From positions 26,132 to 52,582 of the forward strand of contig DAKU01000059.1 in the NCBI GenBank assembly GCA_002508425.1: a stretch of DNA of 26,451 nt, read 5' to 3'. Within the stretch, counting starts at the first letter, position 1. Every line of letters begins with the position of its first letter. The stretch is from Methanosarcinaceae archaeon UBA470. Its GTDB lineage: Archaea > Halobacteriota > Methanosarcinia > Methanosarcinales > Methanosarcinaceae. Below, piece by piece: positions 7,613 to 15,602 of this stretch. Under the pieces are notes generated by a model. The model did no database searches. It was not told the origin of the DNA and saw nothing but the letters and a program-made list of their open reading frames with translations. A program made the translations under genes and the position numbers.

Positions 7613-7816
7613 TCAAATCTCCTTTAACTCATTCTGGACAGTCTTGACACGTGCAACGGTCCTTCTGAGTAATCCAATTCTTCCTGGATTATCAGGAGCA
7701 CCGCCTGCAGAGGTAAGGGCACGCTCACGTATAAGCTCAGCCTTTAACTTGTCAAGCTCTTCCATTCTTTCATTAGGGCTCATGTCCCTTATTTCATTCA
7801 TACGCAGGATGGCCAT
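7613..7816 (-). CDS. rpl29: Large subunit ribosomal protein uL29
   Basis: uL29 is a small two-helix 50S protein near the tunnel exit, part of the docking site for the signal recognition particle. The product has 67 residues (MAILRMNEIRDMSPNERMEEL and RRTVARVKTVQNELKEI) and the expected helix-turn-helix composition. The GAGGG ribosome binding site lies in the end of uS3. Only two bases separate the genes. Confidence 0.95.
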   Translation of the reverse strand: MAILRMNEIRDMSPNERMEELDKLKAELIRERALTSAGGAPDNPGRIGLLRRTVARVKTVQNELKEI

Positions 7817-7818
7817 TA

Positions 7819-8721
7819 TTAACCCTCCCTGTGAATACGGGCTATCGGATGCCAGTAGTCATGCCCTGCATGCTTGTGCTGCCAGACACCATCGATCTCC
7901 CTGCGTTCTTCGTTCTCGAGAACTTCGGTAGACTCTGAGGCAGCGGCTGAAGAAGATTCAGTCTCAGATACTTCCTTTTCAGGTGCTGCACTTTCAGTCT
8001 TCTTTACTGGTTCCTCTTCAAGAGCTTCTTCAGCCTCAGCAACTTCACCAGAAGCCTCCTCATTGACAAGCTTATTGATGCCTGCTTTTGGTTGGGCTTT
8101 GGCAACTTCGGAGACTGGCTCTGGAGCAATGTCCTTTAGCTTAAAGGAGTCGGGAAGAACCGCGCCCGGAGGAATGATCCTTACCTTGCAGCCAAGGGTA
8201 CCAAGTTTCTTGATAGCTACAGCAAAACCTTCATCGACAATATCGTCTACCGGTTTACCTGCGTGCTTTATGTAGCCTTCTACTATTTTCTCGGTTCTTG
8301 ACCTTGCTCCTGTGAGCTTACCTGATATCACAATTTCACAGCCAAGAGCACCAGCGTTCATTATGGCTCTCATGGCATTATGACCAGCTTTTCTGAAATA
8401 CCATCCTCTTTCAATAGATGATGCAAGACGTGTTGCCATCATTTGAGCGTTTAACTCTGGCCTCCTTACTTCTTGAGCATCTATCTGAGGATTGTCCATA
8501 TCATACATTCTGTCAATATCACGTGTGAGTTTGCGGATGACCTTACCTGCTTTACCAATGACCATTCCAGGTTTCTCGGCATAAACAGTTATTTGGGTTC
8601 CCATAGGAGTCCTATTGATCTCCATACCGCCATATCCAGCCCGGTTGAGCTGTTTAGCAAAGTATTCGTCCAGTGAGGCTTTTACATAACCCTCATGCAC
8701 GAATTTCTTCTCTATTGCCAT
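7819..8721 (-). CDS. rps3: Small subunit ribosomal protein uS3 with acidic linker and His/Trp-rich tail
   Basis: uS3 forms part of the mRNA entry channel. The product has 300 residues. A type-2 KH domain is visible, with the GxxG loop at residues 56-59 (VIGKAGK), followed by the conserved C-terminal domain (SGKLTGARSRTEKIVEGYIKHAGKP is its core, about residues 135-160). After about residue 205 comes a low-complexity acidic stretch rich in Glu, Ala and Ser. The last 22 residues switch to aromatic and His residues: Trp280, His282, His284, His287, Tyr289, Trp290, His291, His297. Bacterial uS3 lacks this tail. The start ATG overlaps the uL22 stop by one base (TAATG). Confidence 0.95.
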   Translation of the reverse strand: MAIEKKFVHEGYVKASLDEYFAKQLNRAGYGGMEINRTPMGTQITVYAEKPGMVIGKAGKVIRKLTRDIDRMYDMDNPQIDAQEVRRPELNAQMMATRLASSIERGWYFRKAGHNAMRAIMNAGALGCEIVISGKLTGARSRTEKIVEGYIKHAGKPVDDIVDEGFAVAIKKLGTLGCKVRIIPPGAVLPDSFKLKDIAPEPVSEVAKAQPKAGINKLVNEEASGEVAEAEEALEEEPVKKTESAAPEKEVSETESSSAAASESTEVLENEERREIDGVWQHKHAGHDYWHPIARIHREG

Positions 8722-9176
8722 TAGCGCACCTCGTTCAATATAATCTCGATGTTAACAGTATCCGTATTGTACGGACTGCCTCTTCCACGTGCCCTTGCAA
8801 TCATCCCAGGAATCACGCGGCCGCCTTTGGTTGCCACATGAGCAATATACATGCGCTCGGGGTCCAAACCCTTATATTCAGCATTGCTTCCAGCATTCTC
8901 CAAAAGCTTGAGGAATGCCTTTGCAGCATCCACTGGATATCTGCCGCCTGCCATTGGTCCCTTCTTGTGGCCTGCACCTTCACAGTGCCTCTTGAAAGGT
9001 ACTGCCTGCTTCTTGGCAACAACTGCCTCGAGATATTTCTTGGCATTCTGGGTCCGCATTCCTTTAAGAGCCCTTCCTAGTTCCCGCGATTTTTTAGGGG
9101 AGATATGAAGCTCGGAACCCATTGCCTTAGAGCTGGTTTTGGGGTCCATTTCTAAAGTGTAATCAATCCTTGCCAT
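8721..9176 (-). CDS. rpl22: Large subunit ribosomal protein uL22
   Basis: uL22 lines the nascent-peptide exit tunnel. The product has 151 residues. The archaeal N-terminal extension (MARIDYTLEMDPKTSSKAMG) is followed by the core ELHISPKKSRELGRALKG. The tunnel-loop/C-terminal part has MYIAHVATKGGRVIPGMIARARGRGSP. The ribosome binding site AGGTGAT precedes the chosen ATG, and no in-frame start fits better. Confidence 0.95.
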   Translation of the reverse strand: MARIDYTLEMDPKTSSKAMGSELHISPKKSRELGRALKGMRTQNAKKYLEAVVAKKQAVPFKRHCEGAGHKKGPMAGGRYPVDAAKAFLKLLENAGSNAEYKGLDPERMYIAHVATKGGRVIPGMIARARGRGSPYNTDTVNIEIILNEVR

Positions 9177-9187
9177 ACATCATCACC

Positions 9188-9601
9188 TTACTTCAGCGGT
9201 ACGAACCTGCTTGAACGAGTAGCTCCTACACCAGCACTTCCGTGAGACACTTTTGAACGGCTCAATGCAAACTCGCCGAACCTGTGACCGATCATCTCAG
9301 GCTGTATCTCAAAGTCAAGGAAGCTTTTACCGTTATACACTGAAACAGTCTTGCCCACCATGTCCGGAAGTATAATGACATTTCGGTAATGAGTGCGCAC
9401 GTTGCTTGCACCATCCTTCACCTGCTGCATTACATCCTTTTGATGATCATTGAAGCCTCTCCTGATGGAGCGGCGTTCCCTTGCTGTAAGAAGTTCTGTG
9501 AACTCCTCCAAACTCATAGCCTGGAGCTGCTCGAGGGTCTTGCCACGATATGTGAACTCACCTTTTCGTTTTGGTAATTTTGATCCGATTTTTCTTGCCA
9601 T
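9188..9601 (-). CDS. rps19: Small subunit ribosomal protein uS19
   Basis: uS19 is in the 30S head and contacts the central protuberance of the 50S. The product has 137 residues. The C-terminal signature is readable: IQPEMIGHRFGEFALSRSKVSHGSAG. The N-terminal extension relative to bacteria (GEFTYRGKTLEQLQAMSLEEF) is typical for archaea. GGAGGTAAT lies five bases before the ATG. Confidence 0.95.
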   Translation of the reverse strand: MARKIGSKLPKRKGEFTYRGKTLEQLQAMSLEEFTELLTARERRSIRRGFNDHQKDVMQQVKDGASNVRTHYRNVIILPDMVGKTVSVYNGKSFLDFEIQPEMIGHRFGEFALSRSKVSHGSAGVGATRSSRFVPLK

Positions 9602-9616
9602 GGGATTACCTCCGGT

Positions 9617-10330
9617 TCAACGCTTTCCGGTCCTGCGTGCTGCTATCTGTCCAACCTTACGTCCGGGCGGGGCATTCCTACCAACTGTTGTTGGTCTTCC
9701 TGGATGCTGCCTGTTACCTCCACCAAAGGGGTGGTCAATTACGTTCATGGCAACTCCCCTGACACGAGGATACTTTGCAGCTCTCGTCTTCATCTTGTGA
9801 TATTTCTTACCTGCCTTTAAGAAGGGTCTATCCAGCCTTCCACCGCCAGCGACGATACCAACGGTGGCACGACACTTGGAATTAAGCCATTTCATTTCGC
9901 CGGAGGGCATCTGTACAACTGTTTTTCCCTTATCATGGGAAACCACAGTTGCATAAACACCAGATGAGCGTGCAAATTGGCCACCATCGTTTGGCTTTGA
10001 TTCAATATTACAAACTGGGACACCTTCTGGGATCTTCTGAAGTGGCAATACATTGCCTGGCCTTACTTCAGCTTCAGCACCACATGAAATTGTGGTACCT
10101 ACTGCCATACCCTCAGGAGCCAGTATCATTCGTTCCTCACCGTTAGCAAAAGACACTTTTGCCAGGGGGGCAGAACGTGCGGGATCATGCTCTATGCCTA
10201 CTACAGTACCAGTAAGTGTATCATTCACATCCACTTTTGGATGCTTCAGAGAAGCCTTATACTTATGAGAGGGAGCTCTATAGGTAGGTGTACCACGACC
10301 CCTATTTTGTGAAATTATTCGTTTACCCAT
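9617..10330 (-). CDS. rpl2: Large subunit ribosomal protein uL2
   Basis: uL2 is needed for subunit joining and lies close to the peptidyl transferase centre. The product is 237 residues with the expected Gly/His-rich C-terminal region (GVAMNVIDHPFGGGNRQHPG, about residues 192-211) and N-terminal GRGTPTYRAPSHKYKASL. GAGGTGA precedes the ATG. Eleven bases separate the uL23 stop from the start. Confidence 0.96.
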   Translation of the reverse strand: MGKRIISQNRGRGTPTYRAPSHKYKASLKHPKVDVNDTLTGTVVGIEHDPARSAPLAKVSFANGEERMILAPEGMAVGTTISCGAEAEVRPGNVLPLQKIPEGVPVCNIESKPNDGGQFARSSGVYATVVSHDKGKTVVQMPSGEMKWLNSKCRATVGIVAGGGRLDRPFLKAGKKYHKMKTRAAKYPRVRGVAMNVIDHPFGGGNRQHPGRPTTVGRNAPPGRKVGQIAARRTGKR

Positions 10331-10341
10331 TGTTAGTCACC

Positions 10342-10590
10342 TCACATCAGTCCAATCCTTGTGGCTATCTCGTGAGCAGCATCAGTTCCACTGAAGGTCA
10401 CGATGGCTTTCTTCTGGCCATTCATAGTACTCATTGTACAAACAGATACAACGTTAAAGCCATACATCTTCATAACTTCTGACTTGATCCGACCCTTTGT
10501 TGCCTTTCTGTCGACAATGAACTGGAGTTTATTGTTTTCCAGTAACATCATAGCTTTTTCTGTGATGAATGGATAGTTAATTGCTGTCAT
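10342..10590 (-). CDS. rpl23: Large subunit ribosomal protein uL23
   Basis: uL23 flanks the exit tunnel and docks targeting factors. From the ATG at 10590 the product is 82 residues (MTAINYPFITEKAMMLLE, then KATKGRIKSEVMKMYGFNV), the normal short archaeal size. A start 14 codons upstream is open but lies inside uL4. The chosen ATG overlaps the uL4 stop as ATGA, and GGAGG lies about ten bases upstream. Confidence 0.94.
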   Translation of the reverse strand: MTAINYPFITEKAMMLLENNKLQFIVDRKATKGRIKSEVMKMYGFNVVSVCTMSTMNGQKKAIVTFSGTDAAHEIATRIGLM

Positions 10591-11354
10591 ACGAACATAC
10601 CCTCCAGAGCTGCTATAGCAGATTCTGTCCATATGGTCAGTCTGCCTGCGTGAGTACCTGGAGCCAGCAGTTCAGTGCTTATAGAATCAACTGAAACGAC
10701 ATCCACACCCGCAAGGTTCCTTGCGGAATTAAACAATGCGCTGCCTTCATCAGCTACTATCAACAGACTCTTTCTGTTCTTGTACCTTCTTCCTCTAAGC
10801 TTGCCACGACCAGCCCTAATGTTCCTGCCTTCCTTTGCACGCATGATATCATCGAACACACCAGCTGCTTTAAGGAACTGCACAACTTCTTTGGTCTTGC
10901 TCAAATCCTGCAATGCATTCTCTGCTACCAAGGGCAGTCGAATGCTCTGCTCGAACTTATGACCGCGAGCCCTTACAAGTTCTACATTACCTGTAGCTGA
11001 AACTGCGGATCGGATAGCAAGTCTTCTTTCCTTTTTGTTTACTTTTTCAGTTCTGTCGGCTTCTGGCTTTGGAGGATGTGCTGCCCTTCCACCAACTGCC
11101 TGAGGAACTCTGGCTGCACGGCTACCTGTTACAATCCTTGGTATCTGTGCTACACCGCGTCCTGAACCCCAAGATACTGCTGAAGTCTCCATACCTGCAT
11201 ATAAGCGAGGACCATAGGGTTGATATCTCTTAGCCTGAGATGCAAGCACTGCCCTCTTGATAAGATCCGGCCTGTAAGACTCATTGAAAATCTCAGGCAG
11301 GGAGATCTCACCCTTTGGATTACCAGAAATCCCAATTACATTGATTTTAGCCAT
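10587..11354 (-). CDS. rpl4: Large subunit ribosomal protein uL4
   Basis: uL4 has an extended loop reaching into the exit tunnel. In some bacteria it also represses its own operon; whether that applies here is unknown. The product has 255 residues, with the tunnel-loop region around residues 60-100 (SWGSGRGVAQIPRIVTGSRAA, HPPKPE). The globular part contains RAGRGKLRGRRYKNRKSLLIV. It follows uL3 with five bases between stop and start. Confidence 0.96.
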   Translation of the reverse strand: MAKINVIGISGNPKGEISLPEIFNESYRPDLIKRAVLASQAKRYQPYGPRLYAGMETSAVSWGSGRGVAQIPRIVTGSRAARVPQAVGGRAAHPPKPEADRTEKVNKKERRLAIRSAVSATGNVELVRARGHKFEQSIRLPLVAENALQDLSKTKEVVQFLKAAGVFDDIMRAKEGRNIRAGRGKLRGRRYKNRKSLLIVADEGSALFNSARNLAGVDVVSVDSISTELLAPGTHAGRLTIWTESAIAALEGMFV

Positions 11355-11359
11355 TTAAT

Positions 11360-12373
11360 TCACCCCTGCTTGCTCTGTGTGCTTATGTGAACTATCTGGG
11401 GTTCACCCATAGCGGATACTTTCGCCCTGGTAGGTTCACGTAGCCTGATGAGCCTCTTGGAAGGACCTGGCACACTACCCTTAATAAGCACATAATCGTT
11501 CCTCACAAGACCAAAGTTCATGAACCCTCCAACAGGGTTGATCTCCTCAGGATTCGTGCCTATCTTGAAGATGCGCTTATTACATTCAGTCCTCTGGTGG
11601 AAACCGGTCTGACCCATCTGAGGTACCCTCCAGTTCACATGTGCTGGTCTGAAAGGACCAAGAGTACCAATTTGCCTTAGGCTTCCCTGACGGGAATGCT
11701 TACCTTTCTGAAGCATGATACCCCATCTCTTAACAGGACCCTGGGTACCCTTGCCTATTGTGATAGCAGCTACGTCCACTAAACTGCCACCCTTGAAAAC
11801 ATCGCTTACGCGCACTTCTTTGCCGAGAATAGACTTTGCATACTCAAATTTATCCTTGGCATTTGCACCGCTTATTCCAGTTTCCATTATGTCAGCATTC
11901 TTCTTAGGAATACCTGAGATGCTTTTTGGTACAGTATAAGTTACTACCCTTATATCAGAAACTGCACCTTCGTTCATCAATTGTTCGATCTTCCCTAAAG
12001 ATGCATTAGTGTCATGTTTTACAGGGATCTTAATCGTATTTGCAAGGCTCTCATCAAGTTCTGTACTCCAAGCCTCTGCTAGAGCTCGCTCACCGCTGCT
12101 GTCTTTTCCATAGGCCCTTATGGCAGCCACTCGAATGGCTGGTGTTTCGATCACAGTTACAGGCACTGTGATCTCAAGACCTTCTGTAAGACTGTTCTTG
12201 GCATCATCGATGATTACCACATGGGTCATACCGACCTTGTAACCAGCGAAATCCTGGAGTTTTATTCCAGTTTCTGATACCGGCCATGACCTGTAACGTG
12301 GTATGGGGCTCTGTGCTCTTTTGCGCGGACTGAACGCGAGTGATCCTCGCCTTGGTCTGTGTCCTTTTGCCAT
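11360..12373 (-). CDS. rpl3: Large subunit ribosomal protein uL3
   Basis: uL3 is an assembly initiator whose extension approaches the peptidyl transferase centre. The product is 337 residues, the usual archaeal/eukaryal length, and starts MAKGHRPRRGSLAFSPRKRA. Conserved segments include FAGYKVGMTHVVIIDD and the C-terminal RVPQMGQTGFHQRTECNKRI. GGGAG lies seven bases before the ATG. It is the first gene of the cluster. There is no gene for at least 600 bases upstream. Confidence 0.96.
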   Translation of the reverse strand: MAKGHRPRRGSLAFSPRKRAQSPIPRYRSWPVSETGIKLQDFAGYKVGMTHVVIIDDAKNSLTEGLEITVPVTVIETPAIRVAAIRAYGKDSSGERALAEAWSTELDESLANTIKIPVKHDTNASLGKIEQLMNEGAVSDIRVVTYTVPKSISGIPKKNADIMETGISGANAKDKFEYAKSILGKEVRVSDVFKGGSLVDVAAITIGKGTQGPVKRWGIMLQKGKHSRQGSLRQIGTLGPFRPAHVNWRVPQMGQTGFHQRTECNKRIFKIGTNPEEINPVGGFMNFGLVRNDYVLIKGSVPGPSKRLIRLREPTRAKVSAMGEPQIVHISTQSKQG

Positions 12374-12750
12374 TGTAATTCTCCCGATCTATATTTGTTA
12401 GATTTGGCCGTTCAACTTTCTTGCTGATAGCATGGGTCATGCAAAAAGTCCAAGTGCCACTGGGATCAGGATACATATAATTGTCGTGTAATCGACATCT
12501 ATACTGCCAGCTGCTATACAACCGCAAAGTAGCAGTACATTGCCCTATGCAAGTAAGATTATAGCAGACATCCCTACAGTGGTCATCTCCAGAACGATTT
12601 AAACACCTTATGTCCCTGCATACGTTTCCGCAAGCAAGAGGGCATTCTTGAAGAGGCCCCGAACATCATATGTTAAATCCGACTTTTTCACACGTAGTTA
12701 ATTTCATTGCGATATGCAAGGCAAACCTTACATACCCATCTCTATCGTTG
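12374..12750 (-). promoter_or_regulatory. Long candidate leader region of the ribosomal protein cluster
   Basis: No coding region is supported here. On the minus strand it would be a 5' leader of about 375 bases if transcription starts from the upstream TATA box. It holds several inverted repeats: 12430-12434/12438-12442 (GCATG/CATGC), 12482-12486/12493-12497 (TGTCG/CGACA), and 12511-12518/12560-12567 (CTGCTATA/TATAGCAG, 41-base loop). Very short frames occur, one of them 13 codons preceded by GGAG near 12585, but none can be called a gene. Confidence 0.5.
12473..12480 (-). promoter_or_regulatory. Possible proximal TATA box for uL3
   Basis: The minus-strand TTATATGT is about 100 bases before the uL3 start and would give a leader of roughly 75 bases. 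It lies immediately downstream of the 5-bp hairpin at 12482-12497. It is a weaker match than the distal box. Confidence 0.35.
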
Positions 12751-12770
12751 CGCTTACATAGACAAATACA

Positions 12771-12778
12771 TATATAAA
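12771..12778 (-). promoter_or_regulatory. TATA box of the ribosomal protein cluster (distal)
   Basis: The minus-strand TTTATATA is preceded by an A/G-rich element (GCAAAGG) that could be a BRE. This is the best archaeal promoter match between iorB and uL3. Transcription would start near 12747-12752. Confidence 0.55.
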
Positions 12779-12780
12779 AC

Positions 12781-12992
12781 CTTTGCATGAAAAAAGATTG
12801 CGAAAGAGAAATTAGAATAATATGCCTAAATTTAGCTTCCACAAAGAGAAGTTTAGAACTTCTTATATGATGTAGATATATAGAGTGAATACATCTCCAG
12901 ATATATAATCATTCACTTTATACCCTCAATTGACGAATAAGATATGTAAAAAAGTCAACACTAATTAAAAATATGAAAGTATAAAGAGAAGG
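12781..12992. other. AT-rich spacer with two inverted repeats
   Basis: This is non-coding. AGAAGTT (12847-12853) and AACTTCT (12857-12863) form a perfect 7-bp stem with a 3-base loop. AGTGAAT (12884-12890) and ATTCACT (12911-12917) form a 7-bp inverted repeat enclosing the small palindrome ATCTCCAGAT (12893-12902). They lie downstream of iorB and upstream of the distal uL3 promoter, so they could be 3' end structures or an operator. Confidence 0.5.
12948..12971 (-). terminator. T-runs downstream of iorB
   Basis: On the minus strand, TTTTT (12967-12971) and TTTTTT (12948-12953) follow the iorB stop within 50 bases. T-runs are the usual archaeal termination signal. No GC-rich stem is needed or seen. 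Confidence 0.4.
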
Positions 12993-13583
12993 TCATGCCT
13001 GAAGCCGACCAAGCTCAAAAGCCTTGATGTTGATATCCACTGTTTTCTTTGGTACTGATTGCCTTATACATTCTATCAACACATCTTTGGACAACGGCAA
13101 ATACTTAGATACTGCCCCTACCATCACAGTATTCATAGATTGCACATGACCAGCCTCTTTAGCAAGTTTAACTGCATTAAAGGCCTTCACAGTGAATCTC
13201 TGTTCCAGATAATCAATGATCTCACCTACGTCAGGATAAGACGAAAGGCCTGAAGTTACAGTGACAGGTAATACCGGTTCAGTATTAACAAGAACTATGC
13301 CATCATCCGACAGATATTCAATATACCTTAAAGCCTCGCTAGGTTCAAGGGCAAGTAAAGCATCAGCACTTTTCAACGGGATAAGAGAACCAAACTCACA
13401 GCCAACCCGTAAGTGATTAACAACAGAACCACCCCTCTGAGCCATCCCATGAGTTTCAGCAGCCATTACTGGCAGCCCTTCCCTTACAGCAGTTTTACCG
13501 ATTATATCCGAAGCGAGGATGGTACCCTGTCCACCTACACCCGCTATTACGAGATCAAATAGTGAAATCCCTGCTGAACTCAT
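12993..13583 (-). CDS. iorB: Indolepyruvate:ferredoxin oxidoreductase, beta subunit
   Basis: This is the small (gamma-domain type) subunit of the 2-oxoacid:ferredoxin oxidoreductase that converts aryl pyruvates such as indolepyruvate to aryl-acetyl-CoA, reducing ferredoxin. From ATG 13583 it is 196 residues (MSSAGISLFDLVIAGVGGQG). The VIAGVGGQGTILASDIIGK loop and AETHGMAQRGGSVVNHLR are the family hallmarks. An in-frame opening 63 bases upstream lies within iorA. ATG 13583 overlaps the iorA stop as ATGA and has GGAGGTGA ahead of it. In methanogens this enzyme can also run in reverse to make aromatic 2-oxoacids. Confidence 0.93.
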   Translation of the reverse strand: MSSAGISLFDLVIAGVGGQGTILASDIIGKTAVREGLPVMAAETHGMAQRGGSVVNHLRVGCEFGSLIPLKSADALLALEPSEALRYIEYLSDDGIVLVNTEPVLPVTVTSGLSSYPDVGEIIDYLEQRFTVKAFNAVKLAKEAGHVQSMNTVMVGAVSKYLPLSKDVLIECIRQSVPKKTVDINIKAFELGRLQA

Positions 13584-15385
13584 CTCTTCACCTCCGTGAT
13601 CGCCCCAAACTTGCATATCTGAGCACATACACCGCATCCCGTACACATGTTATTGATCCTTGCATGCTTAGTTTCTATATCAAATTCAGTTGCAGGACAG
13701 CCAAACCTGACACAGGCCTTGCATCCGGTACATTTCTCTGCATCTACAGAGAACATCGCTTTTTTGACTCCTGACCTGCGTAGGTCGATTACGCATGGCT
13801 GCCTTGTTATCACAACAGATGTACCCTTGTAATCCCTAGCACGCTTAAAAACATCTTCAGTGGCCATGAGATCATATGGATTGGACTCTTCCACAAATTC
13901 CGCTCCAAGAGCATGACATATCTCTGATATAGATACTGCTACTGTGGCTTCCCCAACTGCTGTCCTGCCCATTCCGGGATTTGGTTGATGACCGGTCATT
14001 GCAGTGATCCGGTTGTCCATTATAGTTACTGTGATATCCGCCTTATTATATACTGCATTGAGCAGTCCGTTCATTCCTGTATGGAAGAAAGTGGAATCAC
14101 CAATAGAACAGCATATGGGATGATCTTCCCCTGCATGATAAATCCCTGAAGACATCGTTATACTTGCACCCATGCACAAGGTAGTGTCTACAGCACCCGA
14201 TTGTACACCAAGAGTATAGCAACCAATATCACTGGGATAAATGCCGTCCTTACCAAAAACCTTCTTCATGATATAAAATGCAGCTCTATGAGAGCAGCCT
14301 GGGCATAACACCGGAGGACGCAAAGGAAGTTCCAGATCCAAATTTGTGGCTTCCGACGAAACAACAGGAAGCTCGAACGCATTGGAGATAGCATCCATAC
14401 AGACATCAACATTAAGTTCCCCATGCCTTGGAACAAGCCCCTCTGACTTCCCTGCAATCTCCACGTCGATACCATGCTTCTGTGCCATGATGCGTACTTC
14501 ATCCTCTAAAACAGGTTCAAGCTCTTCTATTACAAGCACTTTGTCTGCATGTTCCAATATGCTGGTAACTTTACCTTCCGGAACAGGATATGCACATATC
14601 TTTAGAAAAGAGGCATTAAGTCCACATCTTTTCAGAGCCTCTCTGGCATAAACAGAAGCTACTCCTGAAGAAATAACAGCGAGTTTTGACCCAGCATCGA
14701 GTTCAAGCTGATTCCATGGAGAATTCTCAAGTTCTTTCCTTATGTCCTCATAGACCTGCAATACATACGGATGCCTTGCTCTTGCATTCTTTGGCATCAT
14801 GATCCACCTTTCAGGGATCTTTTCGAATTTTACCTGTGGTTTTTCAGAGGTTATCTCTCCTAATTCCACATCAGACTTACCGTGAGAAATGCGGGTAGTA
14901 GGCCTGAAAATAGCAGCTGCCTGGAATTTATTTGATAGCCTGAAAGTATCCGGAACCATATCTTTTGCTTCCTGAGGAGTAGAAGGATCAAAACAGGGCA
15001 TCAATGCGAACTGAGCATATTTCCGGGTGTCCTGCTCGTTCTGCGAAGAATGACATGAAGGATCATCTGCTGAAATTATGATCATTGCACCTTTGACTCC
15101 CATATAAGAGAGAGTCATAAGTGGATCGGAAGCTACATTAAGCCCCACATGCTTCATGGTCACCACAGATCTGGCACCTGCAATAGCAGCTCCTGCAGCC
15201 ACTTCGAAAGCCACTTTCTCATTCACCGACCATTCCACATAGAAATCTCTTTTTTCCATCGCTGCCAGAGTGTCTATGATCTCTGAGGAAGGAGTGCCCG
15301 GATAACCAGATATAACCTGGCCACCTCCTTCGATGATGCCTCGCGCTATCGCGACATTACCAAGCATGAATTCACGTGTGCTCAT
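13580..15385 (-). CDS. iorA: Indolepyruvate:ferredoxin oxidoreductase, alpha subunit
   Basis: This is the large thiamine-diphosphate subunit, 601 residues, cytosolic, forming a complex with IorB. The N-terminal pyrimidine-binding domain has SGYPGTPSSEIID and EKVAFEVAAGAAIAGARSV. The C-terminal diphosphate-binding domain has PGCSHRAAFY, GDSTFFHTGMNGLLNAVYN and MDNRITAMTGHQPNPG. Two ferredoxin-type 4Fe-4S motifs end the protein: Cys552/555/558/563 and Cys581/584/587/591. All expected cofactor ligands are present. GCAGGAG lies six bases before the ATG. Confidence 0.95.
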   Translation of the reverse strand: MSTREFMLGNVAIARGIIEGGGQVISGYPGTPSSEIIDTLAAMEKRDFYVEWSVNEKVAFEVAAGAAIAGARSVVTMKHVGLNVASDPLMTLSYMGVKGAMIIISADDPSCHSSQNEQDTRKYAQFALMPCFDPSTPQEAKDMVPDTFRLSNKFQAAAIFRPTTRISHGKSDVELGEITSEKPQVKFEKIPERWIMMPKNARARHPYVLQVYEDIRKELENSPWNQLELDAGSKLAVISSGVASVYAREALKRCGLNASFLKICAYPVPEGKVTSILEHADKVLVIEELEPVLEDEVRIMAQKHGIDVEIAGKSEGLVPRHGELNVDVCMDAISNAFELPVVSSEATNLDLELPLRPPVLCPGCSHRAAFYIMKKVFGKDGIYPSDIGCYTLGVQSGAVDTTLCMGASITMSSGIYHAGEDHPICCSIGDSTFFHTGMNGLLNAVYNKADITVTIMDNRITAMTGHQPNPGMGRTAVGEATVAVSISEICHALGAEFVEESNPYDLMATEDVFKRARDYKGTSVVITRQPCVIDLRRSGVKKAMFSVDAEKCTGCKACVRFGCPATEFDIETKHARINNMCTGCGVCAQICKFGAITEVKR

Positions 15386-15422
15386 GTCAATCTCCTGCTA
15401 CCTCTTACAGGACAATTATTGA

Positions 15423-15430
15423 TAAATATA
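15423..15430 (-). promoter_or_regulatory. Probable iorA TATA box
   Basis: The minus-strand TATATTTA (within AGATATATTTATC) lies about 40 bases before the iorA ATG. It would give a leader of roughly 15 bases that still contains AGGAG. Confidence 0.45.
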
Positions 15431-15475
15431 TCTAAAAGTGGAGTTAATGATTTCGTTCATTCATTTGATACAGAA

Positions 15476-15487
15476 TTTTTATACATA
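15476..15487 (+). promoter_or_regulatory. Probable proA TATA box
   Basis: TTTTTATACATA lies in the divergent spacer between iorA and proA. A start near 15508 would give a leader of about 95 bases. A second AT-rich element (GTATATAGTC, 15541-15550) is an alternative. Confidence 0.4.
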
Positions 15488-15602
15488 ACAATCTATAATC
15501 GATAAGTATAAGGATTAAGAACTAATTGCAATATCAGGTAGTATATAGTCTAAATAAAATGATACATCCCCTCTTAGGAAACAAGCTTAGGTGGTCCGAG
15601 TT

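Noticed and set aside
12204..12527. Minus-strand open frame of 107 codons covering the start of uL3 and part of its leader
   Set aside because: It starts with TTG without a clear ribosome binding site, overlaps the uL3 coding region in another frame, and its composition is not protein-like compared with neighbours.
12585..12643. Possible leader peptides of 13 to 20 codons upstream of uL3
   Set aside because: The frames are very short, with one GGAG directly abutting an ATG. There is no regulatory codon pattern and chance occurrence is likely.
12600..12720. Possible C/D box guide RNA upstream of uL3
   Set aside because: ATGATGT-like and CTGA-like pieces occur but not at the spacing needed for a C/D box RNA.
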